Position numbers and translations under genes: made by a program
In this document: positions 17,194 to 25,638 of the stretch, in pieces
How the letters are laid out: every line of letters starts with the position of its first letter
Numbering within the stretch: position 1 is the stretch's first letter
DNA from: WHSW01 sp963705955
Lineage (GTDB): Bacteria; Actinomycetota; Thermoleophilia; Solirubrobacterales; 70-9
Length of the DNA stretch: 64,000 nt
Assembly (NCBI GenBank): GCA_963705955.1
Contig: CAVPLH010000006.1
Span: 1,426,001-1,490,000 of the forward strand
Direction of reading: 5' to 3'
The notes under the pieces: model-generated
Seen by the model: only the letters and a program-made list of their open reading frames with translations
What the model was told of the DNA's origin: nothing
Databases searched by the model: none

Positions 17194-17621
17194 TCGGTCT
17201 CCATCGGCTTCGGCTTCTGCGCGGCGTGGGGGTGCTCGGGCCCGGCGTACACCTTCAGCTTTCGCAGCTGCTGGCGGGCCAACCGGTTGCGGGGCAACAT
17301 CCCCGCGACCGCCTTGCGGATCACTTCCTCGGGCCGCCGGTCGAGCATCTCGCCGAGCGTCCGCGATCGGACGGCACCGGGGTAGCCCGTATGCCGCCAG
17401 TAGAGCTTGTCGTTGCGCTTGTTCCCGGTCACCGCGATCTTCTCCGCGTTGACGACGACGACGAAGTCGCCGGTGTCGCAGTGCGGCGTGTACTCCGGCT
17501 TGCGCTTGCCCCGCAGGGCGTCGGCGATCCGGGTCGCGAGACGGCCCAGGGTCTGGCCCTCGGCGTCGACCACGTACCAGTCGCGCTGGCGGTCGGCGGG
17601 TGTCGCTACATAGGTCTTCAT
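17190..17621 (-). CDS. rplM: 50S ribosomal protein L13
   Basis: uL13, 143 aa, standard length. Visible family blocks: 'DRQRDWYVVDAEGQTLGRLA', 'GDFVVVVNAEKIAVTGNKR', 'LYWRHTGYPGAVRSRTLGEM', and 'AVAGMLPRNRLARQQLRKLK'. Start ATG 17621. First gene of rplM-rpsI-glmM-glmS. The 90-bp spacer to the divergent riboswitch promoter should also hold the rplM promoter. Confidence 0.97.
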   Translation of the reverse strand: MKTYVATPADRQRDWYVVDAEGQTLGRLATRIADALRGKRKPEYTPHCDTGDFVVVVNAEKIAVTGNKRNDKLYWRHTGYPGAVRSRTLGEMLDRRPEEVIRKAVAGMLPRNRLARQQLRKLKVYAGPEHPHAAQKPKPMETE

Positions 17622-17713
17622 CTTCGGGGCTCGCGGGGCGTGGCGCGCGAAAAACCGCCCCGCGGAGCGTCGCTCCGGGCGCGGCCGGGTGATGATAGTG
17701 GAGGGCCGCCGGA

Positions 17714-17719
17714 TATACT
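17714..17719 (+). promoter_or_regulatory. Probable -10 box for the riboswitch transcript
   Basis: TATACT, the best -10 in this G+C-rich spacer, placed about 16 bp ahead of the riboswitch P1 stem. The -35 region (around 17691) is poor. Transcription would start near 17727. Confidence 0.5.
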
Positions 17720-17735
17720 GCCCGCCGCGTAAGGA

Positions 17736-17884
17736 CCTGCCTAATCCCTCCCGGCACCGGGTGGGAGCGGGGGAACCGTAGGAGCGGCGTCGAAAGCCGC
17801 TCCAGGGGCGAATCGGGCCAACTCACATATCCCCGGCCCGTAGCGCCGCTCTTTCGGCGCGAGCCCGTCAGCTAACCCCGCAGG
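17736..17884 (+). ncRNA. c-di-AMP riboswitch (ydaO-yuaA class)
   Basis: The leader carries the conserved core of the ydaO/yuaA element: 'GAGCGGGGGAACC', 'GGGGCGAATCGGGCC' and 'CCCGTCAGCTAACCCCGCAGG', in the right order and spacing (the last element shown here is 21 nt minus flank, see positions 17864-17884). The outer stem can form between CCTGC (17736-17740) and GCAGG (17880-17884). Members of this class are off-switches binding cyclic di-AMP and commonly precede peptidoglycan hydrolases in Actinobacteria, which is exactly the context here. The peptidase TTG start is only 19 nt after the 3' stem, with its Shine-Dalgarno directly adjacent. Confidence 0.92.
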
Positions 17885-17902
17885 CTCGAGAAAGAGAGGC
17901 TC

Positions 17903-19084
17903 TTGGTGATCGAGCCGGGGACGCCCAGAGGGCGCGGATGGCGACAACTGATCGGGATCGCGGCCGGGATCGCGACGATTTCGGCGAGCGCCGGGATCGC
18001 TGCCGCCGCGGGCGGCGGAGGTGTCGCGACGGCCGGCGGCGGCGGGGTCGGCACTCCCGCGGCGCCGAAGCTCTCCGACGTGCTCTGCATCGAGCGCTGC
18101 GCGGACGTCCGGGTCGCGGCCAGCGGTTCGCGGGTCCAACTCGACGGCCGCGAACTCGCCGACGTGCAGACGGTGAAGTTCGCCGCCGAGGGCGGCGGCC
18201 GGCTGAAGGTGACGCCGAGCGCGGTATCGGCGCGCACGGTCGAGGCAAAGGTGCCCGACGGGGCGGCCACCGGAGCGGTCCGGGTCGACGCGTTCGGCAC
18301 CGCCGCCGACACCCGTCGGCAGTTGAAGATCGTCGCGCCGGATCGGATCCCCGACGCGGGGTCGTTCAGGCTCACCTCGGCCGAGGCGAGCCCGCATCGC
18401 ACCTATTTCGACGCGAAGCGAACGCCGCGCGTCACCTACATGTTCGAGGGCGGTACCGCGACCGACGTCCGGATCCAGGTGGTCAACCTGGAGACGAACG
18501 AGATCGCGCGGACCTGGGTCGTCCCGGCGGCGGAGCCCAACACCCTCGAGTCGGCCACCTGGGACGGGCTCGGCGATGACGGCAAGGCGGCAGCCGACGG
18601 CGACTACCGGTTCGAGATCGGGCCGGCGGCGGGCGCCGGTTTGGCGACGACGGATGACTCGCAGTTCAGCTACCACAGCTTCCGCTTCCCGCTCGACAAA
18701 CGCCACACCTACGGCGACGGCTTCGGAGCCGGCCGCGGCCACGAGGGACAGGACGTGATGACCAGATGTGGAGTCCCGATCCACGCCGTGCGCGGCGGCC
18801 GGGTGCAGACCAACGACGTGCACCCGGCTGCGGGCAACTACCTGGTGATCGACGGCAAGCGCACGCGGCTCGACTTCATGTACGCGCACATGGTCGCCCC
18901 CTCGCCGCTTCGCGAGGGTGCCCGTGTTCGGACCGGGCAGCTGATCGGCGACGTCGGGCAGACCGGCAACGCTTCCGCCTGCCACCTGCACTTCGAGGTC
19001 TGGTCGGCCCCCGGCTGGTACGAGGGCGGCCACCCGTTGCCGTCGGTCGGCCGGTTGCTGAAAACCTGGGACTCCTGGAGCTGA
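17903..19084 (+). CDS. M23 (LytM) family metallopeptidase, riboswitch-controlled
   Basis: Secreted peptidoglycan endopeptidase, 393 aa. Start TTG 17903 follows GAAAGAGAGG with good spacing. A hydrophobic signal segment lies at about 15-38. Residues 40-260 carry two beta domains including 'VQLDGRELADVQTVKF' and a FlgD-like 'ATWDGLGDDGKAAADGDYRF'. The C-terminal LytM domain has the zinc ligands in 'GRGHEGQDVM' (HxxxD) and 'CHLHFEVW' (HxH), plus 'YAHMVAPSPL'. Under the c-di-AMP riboswitch, so cell-wall cleavage is likely tied to turgor signalling. The stop overlaps the second peptidase's CTG. Confidence 0.93.
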   Translation: MVIEPGTPRGRGWRQLIGIAAGIATISASAGIAAAAGGGGVATAGGGGVGTPAAPKLSDVLCIERCADVRVAASGSRVQLDGRELADVQTVKFAAEGGGRLKVTPSAVSARTVEAKVPDGAATGAVRVDAFGTAADTRRQLKIVAPDRIPDAGSFRLTSAEASPHRTYFDAKRTPRVTYMFEGGTATDVRIQVVNLETNEIARTWVVPAAEPNTLESATWDGLGDDGKAAADGDYRFEIGPAAGAGLATTDDSQFSYHSFRFPLDKRHTYGDGFGAGRGHEGQDVMTRCGVPIHAVRGGRVQTNDVHPAAGNYLVIDGKRTRLDFMYAHMVAPSPLREGARVRTGQLIGDVGQTGNASACHLHFEVWSAPGWYEGGHPLPSVGRLLKTWDSWS

Positions 19085-19926
19085 ACCGAAGGGCCCGAGC
19101 GCGGATCGCCGCGGCCGCGGCGATCGTCGCGGCCGGCGTCGGCTTGCTCTGCGCCGCGGGCGCCCCGGCCGCCGGACCGCCCGCCAAGCCCACCGGGGCC
19201 GGATTCGAGCTTCGCGGCGCGAAGGTGCGGCCCCAGACCGCCTACTTCGACGGCCGCCGGAGGGCGAGCGTCCGCTTCGCGTTCCGCGCCGAGCGCCGCC
19301 TCGACCTGGTCGTCCGCGTGGTCCGGGTCGCCGACGGCGAGACGGTCCGCCGCCGGGTCGAGCACGGCCTCGCGCCGGGTAGGTCGCACCGGGTCCGCTG
19401 GGACGGCCGTCGCAACGACCGCCGCGTCGCGGGCGACGGAGCCTACGAGTTCCGGATCGGTCCATTCGGACATCGGGGCGCCGCCGCGGGGCGGTTCGAG
19501 CTCCACGACCACATCTTCCCGGTCGCCGGTAGCCACACCTACGGCGATCGGTTCGGGGATCCGCGCTCGGGAGGCCGGGTCCATCAGGGCCAGGACCTCC
19601 CCGCCGGCTGCGGAACGCCGCTGCTCGCCGCGCGTGGCGGCCGGGTCCAAGCCGAGGGCTACAGCGACGCGCTGTACGGCAACTACGTGCTGATCGATGG
19701 CACCGCGACGAAGACCGACTATTTCTACGCTCACATGATCGCCCCCACCCCGCTCTCGGACGGCGACCGGGTGCGCACCGGCGAGCGGATCGGCGAGGTC
19801 GGGAAGACCGGAAACGCGCGCTCGGAGTTCTGCCAGCTGCACTTCGAGCTCTGGCCGCACGGCTACCACGACGGGAATCCGGTCGACCCCGCCCCGCTGC
19901 TCCAGGACTGGGACGCGTTCTCCTGA
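19081..19926 (+). CDS. M23 (LytM) family metallopeptidase, second copy, CTG start
   Basis: About 281 aa, paralogue of the preceding peptidase: signal peptide 'ARIAAAAAIVAAGVGLLC', a beta domain with 'VRWDGRRNDRRVAGDGAYEF', then LytM with 'GRVHQGQDLPAGC' and 'CQLHFELW'. No ATG, GTG or TTG is in frame before the signal peptide; TTG 19144 would cut through it. CTG 19081 overlaps the upstream stop as CTGA and gives LNRRARARIAAAAA, a proper n-region. Both zinc motifs are intact, so the enzyme should be active. Coupled to the upstream gene and so also under the riboswitch. Confidence 0.9.
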   Translation: MNRRARARIAAAAAIVAAGVGLLCAAGAPAAGPPAKPTGAGFELRGAKVRPQTAYFDGRRRASVRFAFRAERRLDLVVRVVRVADGETVRRRVEHGLAPGRSHRVRWDGRRNDRRVAGDGAYEFRIGPFGHRGAAAGRFELHDHIFPVAGSHTYGDRFGDPRSGGRVHQGQDLPAGCGTPLLAARGGRVQAEGYSDALYGNYVLIDGTATKTDYFYAHMIAPTPLSDGDRVRTGERIGEVGKTGNARSEFCQLHFELWPHGYHDGNPVDPAPLLQDWDAFS

Positions 19927-19947
19927 GCAACGGGTAGCTTGCCCCCG

Positions 19948-21324
19948 ATGAGTCGCGACACGGCGGCCGCGGAGACCCGCGATTACGGCCGCTCAGCAGG
20001 ACTGTTGACGATCGCGCTCGGCACCGCCGGGCTGCTCGCCTACGCGTTCTTCGCAATCTCCTCGCACACGCTCGACAAGGACGAGTACGGCGAGATCGTC
20101 GTCCTCTGGTCGATCGTCTTCTTCGGCGCCTCGACCCTCTTCCGGCCGATCGAGCAGCTGCTCTCGCGGACGCTCGCCGAACACGACCAGATCGGCGAGG
20201 GCTCAGCCCACGTGCTGCGAATCGCGGCCCTGATCCAGGGCACGGTGACGCTGGCCGCGGTCGTCGTCCTGCTCGCCCTGCACGAACCGATCACCGACAA
20301 CCTGCTCGCGAGCTCGAACGTGCTGTTCGGCGTGCTCGTCGTCGGGCTCGCCGGGTTCGGGGGGGCCTACTACGCGCGCGGGTTCCTCGCCGGGCGGCGC
20401 CATTTTGGCCTCTACGCGACGCTGCTCGTGCTCGAGGGCGGCTCCCGGGTGCTGTTCCCGCTCGCGGTCGCGATCGGCCTCGCCGACGGAGTCGACGCGG
20501 TCGCGCTCGGGATCGCCGTGGCGCCCCTGGTGAGCATGACCGTGCTCCCGTTCGCGTTCCGCCACCGCGGAGCTTCACACGTGCCCCCGCCGGAGCCGGG
20601 AATAGCCGCCGGGACGGGCGCCGAGTTCACGCTCTCCCGCGGCGGCGCGTTCGCGGCCGCGGTGCTCCTGATGATGCTCAGCGAGCAGGTACTGGTGAGC
20701 TCGGGGGCGCTGTTCGTGCGCGCGTCCGAGGGCGCCGCGGCCGCCGGCTACATATTCAACGTGCTGATGGTCGCGCGGGCGCCGCTGCTCCTGTTCCAGG
20801 CGGTGGCGGCGAGCCTGCTCCCGCACCTGACCCGTCTTCGGGCGCGCTCCGACGAAACCGGCGACGACGCCTTTCGGATGTCGATCAACACGACCCTGAT
20901 GACGATCGCCTGCTTCGCCGCCGCGGTCACCGTCGGGGTGCTCGCGATCGGCCCGGAGGTGATGCAGATCGCGTTCGGCACCAAGTTCACGTACGACCGC
21001 GTCGACCTCGCGATCGTCGCGGTCGGAATGGGCTTCTATCTCGCCGGGTCGGCGCTCAACCAGGCGGCGCTCGCCCAGGGCCAGGCGCGGCGCGCGGCCG
21101 CCTGCTGGGTCACCTGCGCGGTCGCCTTCGTCGTCTTCAACCTCGCGTCGCCGCTCGACGCCTACCGCACCGTGGAGATCGGGTTCGCGGGCTGCGCGGC
21201 GATGCTCTCCGGCCTCCTCTACGTCGTCTACCTGCGCCCGCACCCGGTCGCGGGCGACCTGCTCACCCCGGGCTCCCCGCGCGAGCTCGAGGCGCGGCTC
21301 GCAGCCACCGACGAAATCGGCTGA
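19948..21324 (+). CDS. Polysaccharide-type flippase (MOP superfamily, Wzx/MurJ-like)
   Basis: Integral membrane protein of 458 aa with about 12-14 hydrophobic segments, beginning 'GLLTIALGTAGLLAYAFFAI' after a short cytoplasmic N-terminus. The segment 'LDKDEYGEIVVLWSIVFFG' resembles the start of Wzx-type lipid-linked oligosaccharide flippases ('lgaeeyG...'). Start ATG 19948; a TTG nine bases earlier is less likely. It follows the second LytM gene by 21 bp, so it may be in the c-di-AMP-regulated transcript. Substrate unknown; a wall or surface glycan intermediate is the natural guess. Confidence 0.83.
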   Translation: MSRDTAAAETRDYGRSAGLLTIALGTAGLLAYAFFAISSHTLDKDEYGEIVVLWSIVFFGASTLFRPIEQLLSRTLAEHDQIGEGSAHVLRIAALIQGTVTLAAVVVLLALHEPITDNLLASSNVLFGVLVVGLAGFGGAYYARGFLAGRRHFGLYATLLVLEGGSRVLFPLAVAIGLADGVDAVALGIAVAPLVSMTVLPFAFRHRGASHVPPPEPGIAAGTGAEFTLSRGGAFAAAVLLMMLSEQVLVSSGALFVRASEGAAAAGYIFNVLMVARAPLLLFQAVAASLLPHLTRLRARSDETGDDAFRMSINTTLMTIACFAAAVTVGVLAIGPEVMQIAFGTKFTYDRVDLAIVAVGMGFYLAGSALNQAALAQGQARRAAACWVTCAVAFVVFNLASPLDAYRTVEIGFAGCAAMLSGLLYVVYLRPHPVAGDLLTPGSPRELEARLAATDEIG

Positions 21325-21399
21325 GAAGACCTCGCGCCACGTCCTCCGCTCCCGCTCCAATCGCGTCTCGTCCTGCACGCTGCCAGCTTCGAATCAATG

Positions 21400-21427
21400 G
21401 CCCGCGGCTACGCCGCGGGCATTTTCT
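21400..21427 (+). terminator. Rho-independent terminator after the flippase gene
   Basis: Perfect stem GCCCGCGGC / GCCGCGGGC with loop TAC (21400-21420), followed by ATTTTCTT. It ends the riboswitch-flippase unit and lies in the convergent spacer with guaA. Confidence 0.85.
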
Positions 21428-21491
21428 TGTGCTCCCGCGTCCGGGCGTGCGCGCCGCCAACCGTGGAGGACGTGGCGCGAGTTGTGTTCCG

Positions 21492-23195
21492 CTATTCCCA
21501 CTCGATCGTCGCCGGGGGCTTCGAGGAGATGTCGAGCGCGACCCGGTTGACCTGGGCGACCTCGTTGATGATCCGGCTCGAGACCCGCTCGAGCAGGTCG
21601 TAGGGCAGCCGGGCCCAGTCGGCGGTCATCGCGTCCTGGGAGGTGACCGCGCGGATCACGATCGGATACGCGTAGGTGCGGCCGTCGCCCTGGACGCCGA
21701 CCGAGCGGACCACGGGGAGGACGCAGAACGACTGCCACAGCTCCCGATAGAGGCTCGCGGCCTTGATCTCCTCCTGGAGGATCGCATCCGCCTCGCGAAG
21801 GATGTCGAGCCGCTCACGGTTCACCTCTCCGCCTACGATCCGGATCGCGAGACCAGGCCCCGGGAAGGGCTGGCGCCAGACGACCCGCTCGGAGAGCCCG
21901 ATCTCTGCGGCGACGGCGCGGACCTCGTCCTTGAACAGCATCCGCAGCGGCTCGATCAGGTCGAACCCGAGATCCTCGGGCAGCCCGCCGACATTGTGGT
22001 GCGACTTGATCGTGTCGGCCGCGCGACCGTCGCCGCCCGACTCGATCACGTCCGAGTACAGCGTGCCCTGGACCAGATAGGAGACCCCGTCGAGCTTCTC
22101 GGCCTCCTCCTCGAAGACGCGGATGAACTCCTCGCCGATGATCTTCCGCTTGCGCTCCGGGTCGTCGACTCCTGCGAGCCGATCGAGGAAGCGCCCCTCG
22201 GCCTCGACGTGGATCAGGTTGACCCCGAGCTCCCGCATCGCCTCGACCACCTGAAGCGCCTCGTTCTTGCGCATCAGCCCGTGATCGACGAGCACGCAGG
22301 CGAGCTGGTCGCCGACCGCGCGGTGCACGAGCGCCGCCGCGGTCGCGGAGTCGACCCCTCCCGAGAGTCCGCAGATCACGCCGGCCCCGCCGACCTCAGC
22401 CCGGATCAGCGCGACCTGCTCGTCGATCACCGACGCCGGCGACCAGTCGCCCTCGCAACCCGCGATCTCGCGCAGGAAGCGCTCCAGGATCTGCTGGCCG
22501 TATGGGGTATGGACGACCTCGGGGTGAAACTGGATCCCGTAGAGGCCGCGCTCGGGGTGCTCGAGCGCCGCAACCGGAGATCCCGGGCTGGCGCCGAGCG
22601 CCGTGAAGCCCTCGGGTGGGTCGAAGACCGAGTCGCGGTGGCTCATCCAGCACTGCTGCTCGGGGGGCAGCCCGGCGAGCAGGCGGCCGCCGTCGCCGGT
22701 GAGCGCGAGCGCGGTGCGCCCGAACTCCCCGGTCTCGGCGGCCTCGACCCGGCCGCCGAGCTCGAGCACCATCGCCTGCATCCCGTAGCAGATGCCGAGC
22801 ACCGGGATTCCGAGCTCGAGCAGCTCGCTACGCAGCCTCGGAGCCGCGGCGGAGTAGACCGACGCCGGGCCGCCGGAGAGCACCAGGGCGCGCGGGGCGC
22901 GCTCGCGAATCGTCGCGATCGGGAGGTCGTGAGGGAGGAGCTCGGCGTAGACGCCGCACTCGCGGATCCGGCGCGCGATCAGCTGCGAGTACTGGCCGCC
23001 GAAGTCGAGCACGAGGACCTCCTCGTGTGCGGTCTCCGGCGGCTCGACCGCGACGGCGCTCTCGACCGCCGGTGGCGCCGGGAGCTCGGGGTCTCCCGGG
23101 GCGAGCGGCCCGCGGGGGCCACCGACCGGGCCCACCTCGTCCCCCGCCTCGGCCTCGGGAGCGAGGGTGCTCAGCGGCCGCCGGCCGCCGCTCAC
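21492..23195 (-). CDS. guaA: GMP synthase (glutamine-hydrolysing)
   Basis: Aminates XMP to GMP. Class I amidotransferase: 'VLVLDFGGQYSQLIARRI', nucleophile in 'LGICYGMQAM', and 'GIQFHPEVVHTPYG' for His and Glu. The ATP-pyrophosphatase P-loop is 'VICGLSGGVDSATAA'. The dimer domain ends canonically ('RVALDISSKPPATIEWE'). The protein is 567 aa, with an extra 55-residue Pro/Glu/Ala-rich N-terminus before the glutaminase domain. I keep ATG 23195 because it overlaps the guaB3 stop as ATGA, but a later start cannot be excluded. Confidence 0.96.
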   Translation of the reverse strand: MSGGRRPLSTLAPEAEAGDEVGPVGGPRGPLAPGDPELPAPPAVESAVAVEPPETAHEEVLVLDFGGQYSQLIARRIRECGVYAELLPHDLPIATIRERAPRALVLSGGPASVYSAAAPRLRSELLELGIPVLGICYGMQAMVLELGGRVEAAETGEFGRTALALTGDGGRLLAGLPPEQQCWMSHRDSVFDPPEGFTALGASPGSPVAALEHPERGLYGIQFHPEVVHTPYGQQILERFLREIAGCEGDWSPASVIDEQVALIRAEVGGAGVICGLSGGVDSATAAALVHRAVGDQLACVLVDHGLMRKNEALQVVEAMRELGVNLIHVEAEGRFLDRLAGVDDPERKRKIIGEEFIRVFEEEAEKLDGVSYLVQGTLYSDVIESGGDGRAADTIKSHHNVGGLPEDLGFDLIEPLRMLFKDEVRAVAAEIGLSERVVWRQPFPGPGLAIRIVGGEVNRERLDILREADAILQEEIKAASLYRELWQSFCVLPVVRSVGVQGDGRTYAYPIVIRAVTSQDAMTADWARLPYDLLERVSSRIINEVAQVNRVALDISSKPPATIEWE

Positions 23196-24397
23196 TCATC
23201 CGCGACGGTGACTCCGTTCGAGACCAGGGCGCGGCCGTTGGAGCCCATCCCCACCTCCTGGGAACGCTGCAGCGCCTTGCCCTCCGTCTGCAGGGCCGGG
23301 GCGACCATCACCTCGGCTCGCTGGAAATCGCGGATGTCCTCGTAGCCGCAGGTGGCCATCGAGGTCCGAAGCGCGCCCATCAGGTTGAAGGTGCCGTCGT
23401 TCTCGTGCGCGGGACCCATCAGGATCTCCTCGAGCGTGCCGTCCTGGCGGGTCGCGACCCGGGTCCCCCGGGGCAGCGAGGGGTGGAAGGTGGCCATCCC
23501 CCAGTGGTAGCCGCGACCGGGGGCCTCCTTGCCGCGCGCCAGCGGAGAGCCGATCATCACGGCGTCGGCGCCGCAGGCGATCGCCTTCGAGACGTCGCCG
23601 CCGGTCCGCATGCCGCCGTCGGCGATCACGTTGCAGTACTCGCCGGTCTCGAGCATGTGCTGAGCGCGCGCCGCGGCGACGTCGGCGATCGCGGTCGCCT
23701 GCGGTACCCCGAGACCGAGCACGCCGCGGGTCGTGCAGGCGGCGCCCGGTCCGACCCCGACGAGCACCCCGTTGGCGCCGGTGCGCATCAGGTGGAGCCC
23801 GGTCGAGTAGGACGCGCAGCCGCCGACCACGGTCGGGACCGGCATCTCGGCGATGAACTCCTTCAGGTTCAGCGGCTCGGACTTCGACGAGACGTGCTCG
23901 GCGGAGATCACCGTGCCCTGGACGACGAGGATGTCGAGCCCGGCCTCGAGCGCGCCCTCGTAGTAGCGGGCCACCCGCTGCGGGGTCAACGAGCCGGCGG
24001 CGACCACGCCGGAGGCCTTGATCTCCTCGATCCGCCGCGCGATCAGCTCCGGCTGCACCGGCGCCTCGTAGACCCGCTGCATGAGCTGGGTCGCCTGGTC
24101 GGGGGGCGAGGAGGCGATCTCGACGAGCTTCTCGTCGGCGTCCTCGTATCGGCTCCAGATTCCCTCCAGGTTGAGCACCCCGAGGCCGCCGAGGCGCCCG
24201 AGCTCGGCCGCGGTCCCGGGGCTGACGACGCCGTCCATCGCCGAGGCGAGCAGCGGCAGCTCGAACCGGTACGGGCCGAGGGTCCAGGAGATGTCGACGT
24301 CGTCGGGGTCGCGGGTGCGCCGCGACGGCACGATTGCGATGTCGTCGAACCCGTAGGCCCGCCTGCCCTTCTTACCGCGGCCGATCTCTACTTCCAT
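23192..24397 (-). CDS. guaB3: GuaB3 family IMP dehydrogenase-related protein
   Basis: TIM-barrel oxidoreductase of the IMPDH/GMP reductase superfamily, 401 aa, without CBS domains. It begins 'RGKKGRRAYGFDDIAIVPSR', the GuaB3 opening, and has the substrate-loop cysteine in 'GVGPGAACTTRGVLGLGV' and phosphate-binding 'NVIADGGMRTGGDVSKA'. In Actinobacteria guaB3 normally accompanies guaB2 and guaA. Here it overlaps guaA by ATGA. Whether it works as IMPDH or as GMP reductase is not certain. Confidence 0.93.
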   Translation of the reverse strand: MEVEIGRGKKGRRAYGFDDIAIVPSRRTRDPDDVDISWTLGPYRFELPLLASAMDGVVSPGTAAELGRLGGLGVLNLEGIWSRYEDADEKLVEIASSPPDQATQLMQRVYEAPVQPELIARRIEEIKASGVVAAGSLTPQRVARYYEGALEAGLDILVVQGTVISAEHVSSKSEPLNLKEFIAEMPVPTVVGGCASYSTGLHLMRTGANGVLVGVGPGAACTTRGVLGLGVPQATAIADVAAARAQHMLETGEYCNVIADGGMRTGGDVSKAIACGADAVMIGSPLARGKEAPGRGYHWGMATFHPSLPRGTRVATRQDGTLEEILMGPAHENDGTFNLMGALRTSMATCGYEDIRDFQRAEVMVAPALQTEGKALQRSQEVGMGSNGRALVSNGVTVADE

Positions 24398-24428
24398 CTG
24401 GCTCCAAACCTACGGATGTTCGCGGACG

Positions 24429-24450
24429 AAAAAAGCCCCTCGAAAGGGGC
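24429..24450 (-). terminator. Rho-independent terminator after the PfkB kinase
   Basis: On the - strand GCCCCT / AGGGGC stem (24435-24450) with a 4-nt loop, followed by six T (24434-24429). It separates the PfkB kinase gene from guaB3-guaA, whose promoter must lie between 24398 and this hairpin. Confidence 0.88.
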
Positions 24451-24560
24451 CGGGAAGGCCGCTGTTTGCGGCCGTGCGGCCCCGCTACGCGAGGCCTTGG
24501 CGATGATAACAGCGGTCAACCGCCGCTCGGTGACGCCGGTTCGCGTCCGTGGTCGCTCGC

Positions 24561-25520
24561 TCAAGCGACCTCGGCGCGGACGTCGAGCTCGGTCAGCTCG
24601 ATCCGCGGCAGCAGCCGCTCGACCTCACGACGGTCGAGCGTCCCGGCGCCGAAGTGCTGGGTCGACTCGGCGCCGCAGGCGACCCCGAAGGCGAGGCAGT
24701 CGCGCGGACTCGCGCCCTCGAACCGCGCGGCGACGTAGCCGGCGAGGAAGGAATCGCCCGAGCCGACGGTGGCGACCGGCTCCAGCTGGTCGATCCTCGC
24801 CTCGTAGTGGCGCATGACGCCGTCCTCGCGGATCGTCGCCGCGCAGCCCGTCTCCGAGGTCACGATCGCCTCCGAGGCACCCATCTCGAGCAGGCCCGAG
24901 AGCCCGAGGGCGAGGTCGTCGGCGTCGTTGAACTCGTGGCCGACCGCCTCCTCGGCCTCGGGCACGTTGGGGGCGACAACCGCGGGCTCGGCGCGGAGCG
25001 CCGAGCGCATCGCCTCGCCGTCGGTGTCGAGCACGGTCAGGACGCCGAGCGCGCGCAGCTCGGTCACCAGGCGAGCGTAGATGTCCTCCGGAGCGCCGGG
25101 GGGAACGCTGCCCGCGAGGACGCAGATCGAAGCGCCGCGGCCGAGGTAGACGAGCTTCTCGACCAGGCGCTCGACGTCGGACTGGGTGACCTCGGGGCCG
25201 CGCTCGTTGATCTCCGTCTGCTCGCCGGTCGTCGGGTCGACGACCGCAAGGTTGGTTCGCGACTCGCCCGCGATCGGGGTGAAGTCGGCGAGCACCTGCT
25301 CCTCGCGCAGGTCCTCGAGCAGCCTCGTGCCCGTCGCCCCGCCGGCGAACCCCGTCGCGATCACCGGCCGGCCGAGCAGTCGCAGCGCCCGCGCGACGTT
25401 CACCCCCTTGCCGCCCGCGGCCGTTCGCGCCTCGACGGCGCGATGACGCTGACCGAGGCGGAAGTTGGGTACGGCGACCGTACGGTCGATCGCGGCGTTG
25501 AGGGTGACTGTGAGGATCAC
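24561..25520 (-). CDS. PfkB-family sugar kinase, probably 1-phosphofructokinase
   Basis: 319 aa from GTG 25520, giving 'VILTVTLNAAIDRTVAVPNF', the FruK/LacC opening; an earlier start at 25559 adds 13 residues with no homology. The signature 'TAAGGKGVNVARALRLLG' (about 31-48) and the catalytic 'VATVGSGDSFLAGYVAARF' with the general-base Asp are both complete. This matches 1-phosphofructokinase (fructose-1-P to fructose-1,6-bisphosphate) better than ribokinase, but tagatose-6-phosphate kinase is possible. No PTS genes are nearby to settle it. A terminator follows. Confidence 0.85.
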   Translation of the reverse strand: MILTVTLNAAIDRTVAVPNFRLGQRHRAVEARTAAGGKGVNVARALRLLGRPVIATGFAGGATGTRLLEDLREEQVLADFTPIAGESRTNLAVVDPTTGEQTEINERGPEVTQSDVERLVEKLVYLGRGASICVLAGSVPPGAPEDIYARLVTELRALGVLTVLDTDGEAMRSALRAEPAVVAPNVPEAEEAVGHEFNDADDLALGLSGLLEMGASEAIVTSETGCAATIREDGVMRHYEARIDQLEPVATVGSGDSFLAGYVAARFEGASPRDCLAFGVACGAESTQHFGAGTLDRREVERLLPRIELTELDVRAEVA

Positions 25521-25638
25521 GCGGCTCGCGACTAAGGCTAAACCCTCGCGGCGCGGCACGGGGAGCCTGCGAGCGGGCTGGTGATGATCGTCCGCAGGCG
25601 GCCGAAGTGGCCCTTCGTATGCCCAGGCGGCGCCGCGG

